Shown here piece by piece: positions 20,275 through 29,345 of a stretch of DNA of 64,000 nucleotides; within the stretch, counting starts at the first letter, position 1; each line of letters begins with the position of its first letter. The translations under genes were made by a program, and so were the position numbers. The stretch comes from Dryobates pubescens. Lineage: Eukaryota; Chordata; Aves; Piciformes; Picidae. Location: contig NC_071644.1 in the NCBI RefSeq assembly GCF_014839835.1, positions 3,511,266 to 3,575,265 of the forward strand. Reading direction: 5' to 3'. The notes below the pieces were generated by a model. That model saw only the letters and a list, made by a program, of their open reading frames with translations, searched no databases and was not told the DNA's origin.

Positions 20275-20280
20275 AATAAA
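20275..20280 (+). terminator. Poly(A) signal AATAAA, likely CASP9
   Basis: A canonical hexamer on the CASP9 strand about 1.2 kb after the stop codon. Confidence 0.6.
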
Positions 20281-20300
20281 GTGGGAAAGGATTTACAGCA

Positions 20301-20604
20301 ACAGAGCTTCAAACCTGTAGTGCTTTGTCCCCCACCTTGAGGGGCAGCTCAGCATCTCCTGAAGGCTCCTCTGGAGGGGGGAGAGCAAGGGGAAGCCTTG
20401 CTCAAGAGCAGCTGTTGCTGGTGGCATTGCCAGTGGCCCTTCTGAGGGTTCAGTTGGCTTCTGAGCAGGAGTGACAGCAGGAAGCCCAGGGGCAGTCCTT
20501 CAGGTCTTGGAGCTGAGTCCAAGCACAGCCCCAGGGGAGAGCTGTGGTGCCAGGCTTGGGGCAGGAGCTCTGAGGGGAGAAGCAGCCTTGGAGACCAAGG
20601 GGTC
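20301..20604. other. CASP9-CTRC intergenic stretch
   Basis: Unique sequence. No serine protease exon is seen here. Confidence 0.5.
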
Positions 20605-20938
20605 ATAGAATCAGTAAGGTTGGAAAAGAGCTCAGAGCTCAGCAAGTCCAAGCTGGCACCCAGCACCTCCTGGCAGCTAAGCCATGGCTCCAATGCCACA
20701 TCCAAGCCCCTCTTGAGCACCTCCAGGGATGGGGACTCCACCACCTCCAGCACATCCCAATGGCCAAGGACTCTCTCAGGGAAGAACTTTCTCCTCACCC
20801 CCAGCCTAAACTTCCCCTGGCACAGCTTGAGGCTGTGTCCTCTTGTTCTGGGGCTGGGTGCCTGGGAGAAGAGACCAACCCCCAGCTGGCTCCAAGCTCC
20901 CTTCAGGGAGTTGGAGAGAGCAAGAAGGACCAGCCCAG
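20605..20938 (-). mobile_element. CR1 LINE, antisense
   Basis: From ATCAGTAAGGTTGGAAAAGA to GGAGAGAGCAAGAAGGACC; intergenic between CASP9 and CTRC. Confidence 0.92.
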
Positions 20939-21164
20939 TCTCCTAAAGCACCCTGGGACCTGCCAAGTTCTCTGGAGCTCCCCAAGGACCACCTGGCTTC
21001 TTTGGAGCCCCTCTGGCCAGGTGGTCCTGACCCCATCCCTTCTGTCCCCAAACCACCACCCAAGCCTCAGGCCCTTGGTGCCCTGGGCATGGCTCCCACC
21101 TCCTTGCTCCCCACAGCTGGAGGCATCTTGTGGGTTGGTGCCCACCCCAGGAACCCACAGAACT
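20939..21164. other. Intergenic stretch between CR1 copies
   Basis: Unique, proline-codon-rich by chance; nothing recognised. Confidence 0.4.
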
Positions 21165-21495
21165 GTCAGGGTTGGAAGGGAGCTGAAGGCTCAGCCAGCT
21201 CCAACCCCCCTGCCATGGGCAGGGACACCTCACACTGCAGCAGGTTGCTCACAGCCACCTCCAGCCTGGCTGCAAACACCTCCAGGGATGAGGCTTCCAC
21301 CACCTCCCTGGGCAGCCTGTGCCAGGCTCTCACCACCCTCCTGGGGAACAACTTCTTCCTCACATCCAATCTCAATCTCCCCACTTCTGGTTTTGCTCCA
21401 TCTCCCCCAGCCCTATCCCTCCCTGACACCCTCCAAAGTCCCTCCCCAGCTTTCCTGCAGCACCCTTCAGATCCTGGAAGGCCACAATTAATCCT
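21165..21495 (-). mobile_element. CR1 LINE, antisense
   Basis: GTCAGGGTTGGAAGGGAGCT subfamily, ending at ATCCTGGAAGGCCACAATTA. Confidence 0.9.
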
Positions 21496-21661
21496 GGAGG
21501 GCCACCCTGGGCCGTCCAGCCCAGCTGCACCATATGGGGACCCTCCTGAGCCCATGGGCATCACCAAACACAACTTTGCCTTCCCACCATGTCCTCCCAC
21601 CCCCCAGACCCAACCCCAAAGCACACAGCAGGACACAGGAGGTCAGCTCAGCACTTCTGCC

Positions 21662-21667
21662 TTTATT
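21662..21667 (-). terminator. Poly(A) signal AATAAA of CTRC
   Basis: It lies 33 nt after the CTRC stop codon on the minus strand, giving a very short 3' UTR, as is typical of pancreatic protease genes. It supports the tiny last exon. Confidence 0.85.
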
Positions 21668-21699
21668 ACCCTGGAGCTGCTGCCCCACACACCATGGCC

Positions 21700-24600
21700 T
21701 CAGTTGGAGCTGATTTTCTGCCAAGGAGAAGACAAAGAGGGGGAAGGGCTGATGGTGAGAATAGAATAGCATGTGTGTCCTCTTGTTCTGGTGCTGGGTG
21801 CCTGGGAGACCAACCCCCACCTGGCTCCAAGCTCCCTTCAGGGAGTTGCAGACAGCAAGAAGGTCTCCCCTGAGCCTCCTCTTCTCCAGGCTAAGCAACC
21901 CCAGCTCCCTCAGCCTCTCCTCCCAGGGCTGTGCTCCAGACCCCTCCCCAGCTCTGTTGCCCTTCTCTGGACACCTTCCAGCAGCTCAACCTCTTTCCTA
22001 ACCTGAGGAGCCCAGAACTGGACACAGGACTCCAGGTGTGGCCTAAGCAGTGCTGAGCACAGGGCACAAGGACTTCCCTGCTCCTGCTGGCCACACTCTT
22101 GCTGCTGCAGGCCAGGATGCCCTTGGCCTTCTTGGCCCCCTGGGCACACTGCTGGCTCCTGTTCAGCCTACTATCAACCACTACCCCCAGGTCCCTTTCT
22201 GCCTGGCTGCTCTCAGCCACTCTGCCCCCAGCCTGTAGCACTGCCTGGGGTTGCTGTGGCCAAAGTGCAGAACCTGGCACTTGGATGTGTTCAGTCTCCT
22301 GCCCTTGGCCTCTGCCCCTCTGCCCAGCCTGGCAAGGTCCCTCTGCAGAGCTCTCCTGCCCTCTAACAGCTCAACTCCTGCCCCCAGCTTGCTGTCAGCT
22401 GCACATTCACTGCTGATGGACTCAGTGCCCTCCTCCAGATCATCGATGAAGCTATTAGAGAGCCTGGGGCCAGCGTGGGGCCCAGCACTGATCCCTGAGC
22501 GCTTCCCTGGGGGCAGGGGAAGGGGCACCCACCTCGTTGATCCAGTCAATGTAGGCAGACACCCTGGTGAAGACTGTGGGCTTCTTCTTCATGTTGCACT
22601 TGAGGCCGGAGCCGAAGCTGACGATGCCGTTCACCTCCCACAGCCCGTCCCGCTGGCAGTTCAGGGGGCCGCCCGAGTCGCCCTGCCCCAGCAGCGGCAC
22701 TCAGCACCCTCCCCTGGCCCCCACCCCCAGCCCTGCCCCCACGCCCAGCCCTGCCCCTCCCCTAAGGATCTATAGCCCCCCCCCCAAATCGCTTGGGCAC
22801 CTCTGGCGCTGCTCACCATCACACCTATGGTGCCCACCACCCCATAGCACCCACCATCACACCTATAGTGCCTACCACCCCATGGGACCCACCACCCCAT
22901 GGCACCCACCATCACACCTATGCTGCCCACCACCCCATGGCTCCCACCATCACACCTATGGTGCCCACCACCCCATGGCACCCACCACCCCATGGCACCC
23001 ACCATCACACCTATGGTGCCCACCACCCCATGGCACCCACCATCACACCTATGCTGCCCACCACCCCATGGCACCCACCATCACACCTATGGTGCCCACC
23101 ACCCCATGGCACCCACCATCACACCTATGGTGCCCACCACCCCATGGCTCCCACCATCACACCTGTGGTGCCCACCACCCCATGGCTCCCACCATCATAC
23201 CTATGCTGCCCACCACCCCATGGCTCCCACCATCATACCCATGCTGCCCACCACCCCATGGCTCCCACCATCATACCTATGCTGCCCACCACCCCATGGC
23301 ACCCACCATCACACCTGTGGTGCCCACCACCCCATGGGACCAATAACCCCATGGTGCCCACCACCCCATGGCACCCACCATCATACCTATGGTGCCCACC
23401 ACCCCCATGGTACCCACCATCAAGCCCATGTACCCACCCCCCCCATGGTACCCACCATCAAGCCCAGGTACCCACCACCCCCATGGTACCCACCATCAAG
23501 CCCATGTACCCACCACCCCACGGTACCCACCATCAAGCCCAGGTACCCACCATCAAGTCCAGGTACCCACCCCCCCCATGGTACCCACCATCAAGCCCAG
23601 GTACCCACCACCCCATGGTAACCCACCATCAACCCCATGGTACCCACCTAACAACCTATGGTATCCACCACCTCCTGGTACCCACCATCAACCCCATGGT
23701 GCCCACCACCCCATGGTACCAATCACTCCATGCTACCAACCACCCTGGTACCCGCCCTGAGCCCCACGACGCCAAGCTCCCCCTGGCGGCCGGCACTCAC
23801 GTTGCAGCCAGAGACGACGCCGTCGCCGCCGGCGCACACCATGGTCTCCCGCACGGTGCTGCCCCACCAGTCCCACTGGGAGCAGATCTCGTGGTCCACC
23901 ACGGGCAGCAGAGCCTGCTGCAGGGTGTCAGCCAGGGGACCATTGGCTGCAAGGACAAGGCACAGCTCACATCACACAGCCACGGAGTCGTAGAATCAAC
24001 CAGGTTGGAAAAGAGCTCAGAGCTCAGCAAGTCCAAGCTGGCACCCAGCACCTCCTGACAGCTAAACCATGGCTCCAAGTGCCACATCCAAGCCCCTCTT
24101 GAACACTTCCAGGGATGGGGACTCCACCACCTCCCTGGGCAGCACATCCCAATGGCCAGTTCCTCTTGCTGGGAAGAATTTCTTCCTAACCTCCAGCCTA
24201 AACTTCCCCTGGCACAGCTTGAGACTGTGTCCTCTTGTTCTGGGGCTGGGTGCCTACCTGGGAGAAGACACCAACCCCCACCTGGCTCCAAGCTCCCTTC
24301 AGGGAGTTGCAGAGAGCAAGGAGGTCTCCCCTGAGCCTCCTCTTCTGCAGGCTAAGCAACCCCAGCTCCCTCAGCCTCTCCTCCCAGGGCTGTGCTCCAG
24401 ACCCCTCCCCAGCTTTGTTGCCCTTCTCTGGACACCTTCCAGCAGCTCAACCTCTTTCCTAACCTGAGGGCCCCAGAACTGGACACAGGACTCCAGGTGT
24501 GGCCTAAGCAGTGCTGAGCACAGGGCACAAGGACTTCCCTGCTCCTGCTGGCCACACTCTTCCTGCTGCAGGCCAGGATGCCCTTGGCCTTCTTGGCCCC

Positions 24601-27057
24601 CTGGGCACACTGCTGGCTCCTGTTCAGCTGCTGTCACCCACTACCCCCAGGTCCCTCTCTGCCTGGCTGCTCTCAGCCCCTCTGCCCCCAGCCTGCCAGC
24701 CAACAAGCCCCGCTGCCTGCGCCCCCTGCCGGCAGCCCTGGCGTACTGCGGATGCGGCCCCAGCCGGTCACGTAGCAGGGGTAGTCGTTCTCCAGCACCA
24801 GCCCAGCAGGGGGCAGGCAGGCAGCCTGGATGGTCTCAGTCTCCTCCACCTCCTCTGCCAGCTTGATCAGGGCAATGTCGTTGCTGTAGGGAGAGAGGAG
24901 TTGTGGGGATCATCACAGGCTCACAGGATGGAAGGAGACCTCTGAAGATCATCCAATCCAACCCCCCTGCCAGAGCAGGAGCAGAGAACCCAGCACAGGT
25001 CACACAGAACACGTCCAGATGGCTCTTGGAAGTCTCCAGAGAAGGAGACTCCACAACCTCTCTGGGCAGCCTGCTCCAGGGCTCTGTGAGCCTCCCAGTG
25101 CAGAAGTTCCTCCTCATGGTGAGGTGGAACCTCCTGTGCTGGAGCTTCTATCCATTGCCCCTTGTCCTATCCCAGGGTGCAGCTGAGCAGAGCCTGTCCC
25201 TGCCCCCTCCCTCCTGACCCCCAGCTCTCAGATATTTATGAACAGGAGGACCCTGAAGCAGTGAGATGGGGAACCTTGAGATGTGGGGATGGAGGACCCC
25301 CCCAAGATGTGGGGATGGAGGATCTTGAGTTGTAGGGAGGGAAGATTTTGAGCTGTGACAATGAGGGACTCCAAATCATGGGGATAGAGGACCTGGAGTT
25401 GTGGGGTTAAGGGACTCCAAATCATGGGGATAGAGGACCTCAAGTTGTGGGGTTAAGAGACTCCAAATCATGGGGATAGAGGACCTCAAGCTGTAGGGTT
25501 AAGGGACTCCAAATCAGGGGGAGGAGTGAGTCCAAATTGTGGGGATGGAGGACCTCAAGTCATGGGAATGGGAGAGCCTGAATCAGGGGGACCCCAAGAT
25601 GTGGGGATCACAGAAACACTCAGGTTGGAAAAGACCCTCAGGATGACCAAGTCCAAGTGAGGACCTCAAGCCATAGAGATGGAGGCCCTTGAGCTATGGG
25701 GATGAGGGACTCCACACCCTGGGGATGGAGGCCCTTGAGCTATGGGGATGAGGGACTCCACACCCTGGGGATGGAGGCCCTTGAGCTATGGGGATGAGGG
25801 ACTCCACACCCTGGGGATGGAGGCCCTTGAGCTATGGGGATGAGGGACTCCACACCCTGGGGATGGAGGCCCTTGAGCTATGGGGATGAGGGACTCCACA
25901 CCCTGGAGCTGGAGGACCTCAAGCCGTGGGGATGAGAGCCCTTGAGCCACGCCGCCCCCCAGCCCCTGCCCTCCCTTACACGATGAGGAAGGAGTTCCAC
26001 TTCTCGTGCACAATGATCTTGTCCACCCCCACGGCCAGGGACCCAGCCTCATCCTCCACCTCCAGGTCCTGCTTGCCCAGCACCACACGGTAGGTCAGGC
26101 TGGAGCTGTTGGTGGGAAGAGAGGATCACAGGATCAGAGCATGTTAGGGGATCTGAATCTCCCCACTTCCAGTTTTGCTCCATCCCCCCCAGTCCTATCC
26201 CTCCCTGACACCCTCAAAAGTCCCTCCCCAGCTTTCTTTCAGATCCTGGAAGGCCACAATGAGGTCTCCTGGGAGCCTTCTCCTCTCCATTCTGCACAAC
26301 CCCAACTCTCTCAGGCTGTGCTCACAGCAGAGCAGCTCCAGCCCTCGGCTCCTCCTCGTGGCCCTTCCCTGGACACCTCCCAGCCCCTCCAGAGCCTTCC
26401 TGGCACAGAGGCTCCAGCACTGGCCCCAGAGCTCCAGCTGTGGCCTCAGCAGAGTGGAGCAGAGGGGCAGAATCCCCTTCCTGGCCCTGCTGGCCACACT
26501 TCTCTTGCTGCAGCCCAGGCTCTGCTTGGCTTTCTGGGCTGCAAGTGCTCCCTGCTGGCTCCTGTGGAGCTTCTCCTCCCCCAGCACCCCTTGCCCACCC
26601 CAGTGCAGAGCCCTCCCAGCAGCCCAGCAGCCACCTGATGCAGTGGGCAGCGGTCAGCACCCAGTTGGAGGCGATCAGGGTCCCGCCGCAGGTGTGGCGC
26701 CAGGTGCCGGAGCTGTCGTACTGCAGCGAGATCTACGACGGCAGGGACATGGCATCAGAGGGGGCATGGCCCCCTCCCCCTCCCAATTCCCAGCCCTGGG
26801 GTGGGGGTGTCCCCTCTTACCTGCCACGGCCAGCTGTGTGCCACGGCATCTTCACCACCGACCACTCGGGTGTCCAGCTGCGGTGGCACGGCCGGCTTGC
26901 CGCACCCGGAGGCTGCAGGGCACCCAGCAAAGGCATCTCAGCACCTGCCTGTGCCCCTGGCAGGTGCCAAGGCCCTGTCCTCCCCCACCTCTTCCCCTGC
27001 CTGCTGCCCACACTCACCGTAGCCCAGCAGCACAGCGAGGCACAGAGCTCCCAGCAT
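21700..27057 (-). CDS. CTRC: CTRC, chymotrypsin C precursor, complete
   Basis: Eight exons on the minus strand join in frame: 27057-27018, 26912-26821, 26732-26635, 26105-25980, 24883-24747, 23946-23801, 22682-22533, 21717-21700 (807 nt, 268 residues, the same as human CTRC). Signal peptide [13 protein letters not shown] plus a few residues; a short propeptide with Cys17; trypsin-type activation site DTR29|VVGGEDA; catalytic triad His74 (TAAHC), Asp121 (NDIAL) and Ser216 (GDSGGP). The S1 region reads VSGCNGDSGG. The ending [23 protein letters not shown] resembles CTRC ([22 protein letters not shown] in human) more than CELA2. CTRC is secreted by pancreatic acinar cells, cleaves after Leu/Tyr/Phe/Met and controls trypsinogen activation and breakdown. 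The last coding exon is only 18 nt. Introns hold CR1 copies and a 38-bp array (intron 6). It is the only serine protease gene found between EFHD2 and CASP9. CELA2 is the alternative name, less likely. Confidence 0.93.
21768..22500 (-). mobile_element. CR1 LINE, antisense, reaches into the reverse transcriptase region
   Basis: CTRC intron 7. The minus strand still shows a worn copy of the end of the CR1 RT domain ([18 protein letters not shown]), so this is one of the longest copies in the window. Confidence 0.9.
22795..23765. repeat. 38-bp minisatellite in CTRC intron 6
   Basis: Unit CCATGGCACCCACCATCACA plus CCTATGGTGCCCACCACC, about 16 copies, then a related CCCATGGTACCCACCATCAA series. 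Long Pro/His/Thr-rich frames are an effect of the repeat. Confidence 0.95.
23985..24695 (-). mobile_element. CR1 LINE, antisense
   Basis: CTRC intron 5; starts GTAGAATCAACCAGGTTGGA. Confidence 0.93.
24915..25245 (-). mobile_element. CR1 LINE, antisense, diverged subfamily
   Basis: GAAGATCATCCAATCCAACC to CAGATATTTATGAACAGGAG; same subfamily as 2440-2965. Confidence 0.85.
25250..25935. repeat. 46-bp and degenerate minisatellite in CTRC intron 4
   Basis: 25670-25910 holds about five copies of a 46-bp unit (ATGGAGGCCCTTGAGCTATG, GGGATGAGGGACTCCACACC, CTGGGG). 25250-25620 holds older, diverged relatives. Confidence 0.9.
25612..25658 (-). mobile_element. CR1 3' end stub, antisense
   Basis: CACTCAGGTTGGAAAAGACC only. 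Confidence 0.7.
26140..26590 (-). mobile_element. CR1 LINE, antisense, 3' end missing
   Basis: CTRC intron 3, ending about 45 bp from exon 3. Confidence 0.88.
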
Positions 27058-27101
27058 GGTTGCCAAGTCCCAAGGTGCCGCAGTGGTGCCGCTCGGCCCT
27101 C

Positions 27102-27107
27102 TTATAG
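27102..27107 (-). promoter_or_regulatory. TATA box of CTRC
   Basis: The minus strand reads GGGCTATAAGAG about 45 nt before the CTRC ATG, the spacing expected for a start site close to the short 5' UTR. CACCTG E-box-like words with nearby TTCCC at about 27185-27207 could form a PTF1-type acinar site; this part is inference. Confidence 0.75.
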
Positions 27108-27284
27108 CCCCCAGCATGTGGTGGCTGTCCCACGGCACGGGGGGGAGGGGCTCCCTGGCCCCCAGCTTATCTTCCTCACCCCTCCCACCTGGGAACCACC
27201 ACACCTGTGCCAGGGCACCATGCCCCAGCAGGGGGAAAGCAGAGTCCCTCTAGGGGCATGGCTGTGCCACGCTCCTGGGGTGCA

Positions 27285-27845
27285 TCAGGAGCGGCCAGCA
27301 GGTCAAAGGAGGTTCTGCTCCCCCTCTGCTCTGCCCTAGAGAGGCCACAGCTGGAGGCCTGGGTCCAGTTCTGGGCTCCCCACAGTTCAAGGAGGACAGG
27401 GAAGTGCTGGAGAGGGTACAGCACAGGGCTGCAAGGATGAGCAGGGGCCTGGAACATCTCCTGCGAAGGCAGCTGAGGGCTTGGGGCTGGTTAGGCTGAG
27501 GGAGATCATCTCAATGCTGATCAATACCTGAAGGGAGATCTTCTCACTGCTGATCAATACCTGAAGGGTGGGTGGCAGCAGGATGGGACCAGGCCTTTGG
27601 CAGAGCTGCCCAGTGCCAGGACAAGAGGCAGTGGGCACAAACTTGACCACAGGAGGAACTTCTTCACTTTAAAGGTGGTGGAGCACTGGAGCAGGCTGCC
27701 CAGGGAGGTGGTGGAGTCTCCATCCCTGGAGTCACTCAGAGCCTACCTGGACACCATCCTGTGCAAGCTGCTGTGGGTGACCCTGCTGTGGCAGGGGCTG
27801 GGTGATCTCCAGAGGTCCCTTTCAACCCCCAGCACTCTGGGGGGT
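27285..27845 (+). mobile_element. CR1 LINE, sense
   Basis: GCGGCCAGCAGGTCAAAGGA to CAGAGGTCCCTTTCAACCCC, just upstream of CTRC. Confidence 0.88.
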
Positions 27846-28279
27846 GCTGGGCAGCTCGATTGCTTCCCACCTCCAAGGATCATCCACCCCAGCACCTGTT
27901 CCTCTCCCCGGCCTGGCGTTCCCCCAGCCAGGGAGCCCTTATCTCACGTTCCATGTGGCCAAGGCCAGTACCCCCCATGGGAAGATGCCAGCAGGGCCGC
28001 TGGGGACTTTCAGCAGCACCACCCTCAAGCATCTGGCTCGAGCCCCTGCTGCTTCCCATGCTGGGGTAGGTCCCAGCACCCCCACGGCTCACCCCTGCTT
28101 GCCACCACCCTCTCCAACCCCCGTCACCGGGTGCCGGTGGCTTGATCCCACCCCCCCCAGCAGCCTCCTTCCCCCCCACCCAAGCCCCCCAGGATGGACA
28201 CAACCACCTTGTGGCTGCTCCTCAGCCCTCCCCAGCTCCCTCCTCACCTTCCCCTCCCCCCCCCAGCACCCAGCAGCCT
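27846..28279. other. CTRC-EFHD2 intergenic stretch
   Basis: C-rich unique sequence; nothing recognised. Confidence 0.5.
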
Positions 28280-28293
28280 TACGAAATATAATA

Positions 28294-28299
28294 TTTATT
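28294..28299 (-). terminator. Poly(A) signal AATAAA of EFHD2
   Basis: Minus-strand hexamer in an AT-rich pocket (AAATAAATATTA) within otherwise GC-rich sequence, about 1.05 kb after the stop. Confidence 0.75.
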
Positions 28300-28597
28300 T
28301 GGGATGAAAATAAAAACCCAACACAGACCCTGGCAGCACTGCCCAGGGGACACAGGGGGGGGACAGGGACATGGGGGGACACAGGGGTGCTTCTTTACAG
28401 CCACCCACAAGCGTGGGACCCTCGAGGAGGGGGGGGACCTGCTGGGGGGGGCTTCACCACTCGCCCTCCTGGGGCTGCGTTACAGAGACACAAGCAGGGA
28501 ACAGCCAGCAGCTGCCTTCCCAACACGAAGGGATACAAGCAAGAGGGGGCAGCCTGTGCCCCACCACCTTGGTGGGGGTGGGCTTTCACCCCCTGGC

Positions 28598-28613
28598 ACA
28601 CACACACACACAC
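28598..28613. repeat. (CA)n dinucleotide repeat
   Basis: About eight CA units in the EFHD2 3' UTR. Confidence 0.9.
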
Positions 28614-28675
28614 AGAGACCCTTGGCTGGCACTTGGTTGTCCTCACCACGCTCACCTCCAGCGCTCCTTCCAGTG

Positions 28676-28815
28676 AGGGTGGAAGAGGCTGCCCAGGGAG
28701 GCTGGGGATGCCTCCTCCCTGGAGCTCCTCAAGGCCTTTCAGCAGCCTGGGCTGGTGGGGAGGGGTCCCTGCCCACGGCAGGGGGCTAGAACTGGATGAT
28801 CTTTGAGGTCCCCTT
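28676..28815 (+). mobile_element. CR1 3' end, sense, in the EFHD2 3' UTR
   Basis: GGAAGAGGCTGCCCAGGGAG to GAACTGGATGATCTTTGAGG. Confidence 0.85.
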
Positions 28816-29345
28816 CCCCACCTCCCCCAGCCCACTGTGGGATCCCTGGCTCTTTGGCACACGTGGCAACGCCAGCGGGCACCGAGCCACCGTGGCCAGT
28901 GTGGCACCTGCCTGGCACCCGCCCGGGCAAGTCCCCACCCTGCAGACCACAGGGCATGCACAACACGTGGCAGCTTGGGGACAGCTGTCCCAGCTCCCCT
29001 GGCACTCAGTAGCAGCAACCCCTGGCACTCAGTAGCAGCAACCCCTGGCACAGCTGAGGGCAGCGGACAAAGTGCTGCCGTCCCTTGGGGCTCGGGGAGG
29101 GGGCACGAACAACACCGACAGACACCACAGCAACGGGAGGAGGGGAAGTGGGGGGGAGGGGGAAAGGGAGGGGGTGAGGGCCACCCAGGCTCTGTGCCAG
29201 GCCCAAAGTGGTGGCCCAGCCTTTGGGGAGCCAGGAGTGGCGCGCAGCTGGGGCACGGCTCCCGGCACGGCTGGCACACACACGCAGGGCACTCCCAGCC
29301 CGGGCACCGCAACCCAGTCCTGCCCGGCTGCCTGCCAGCCTCCTC

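Larger units (their letters stand above)
19044..20300 (+). other. Probable CASP9 3' UTR with poly(A) signal
   Basis: No gene lies between the CASP9 stop and the AATAAA at 20275-20280, the first good poly(A) signal downstream. Much of the stretch (19205-20100) is antisense CR1, so the UTR would be largely repeat-derived. Confidence 0.6.
28280..29345 (-). other. EFHD2 3' UTR
   Basis: From the EFHD2 stop to the AATAAA on the minus strand at 28294-28299, about 1.05 kb. It contains a (CA)n run near 28598-28613 and a sense-orientation CR1 3' end at 28676-28815. Confidence 0.75.

Noticed and set aside
22181-22549. A possible separate gene with [11 protein letters not shown]
   Set aside because: It is the worn end of a CR1 reverse transcriptase inside CTRC intron 7.
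22793-24058. A 421-codon His/Pro/Thr-rich ORF
   Set aside because: Produced by the 38-bp array in CTRC intron 6 and then runs antisense through CTRC exon 6.
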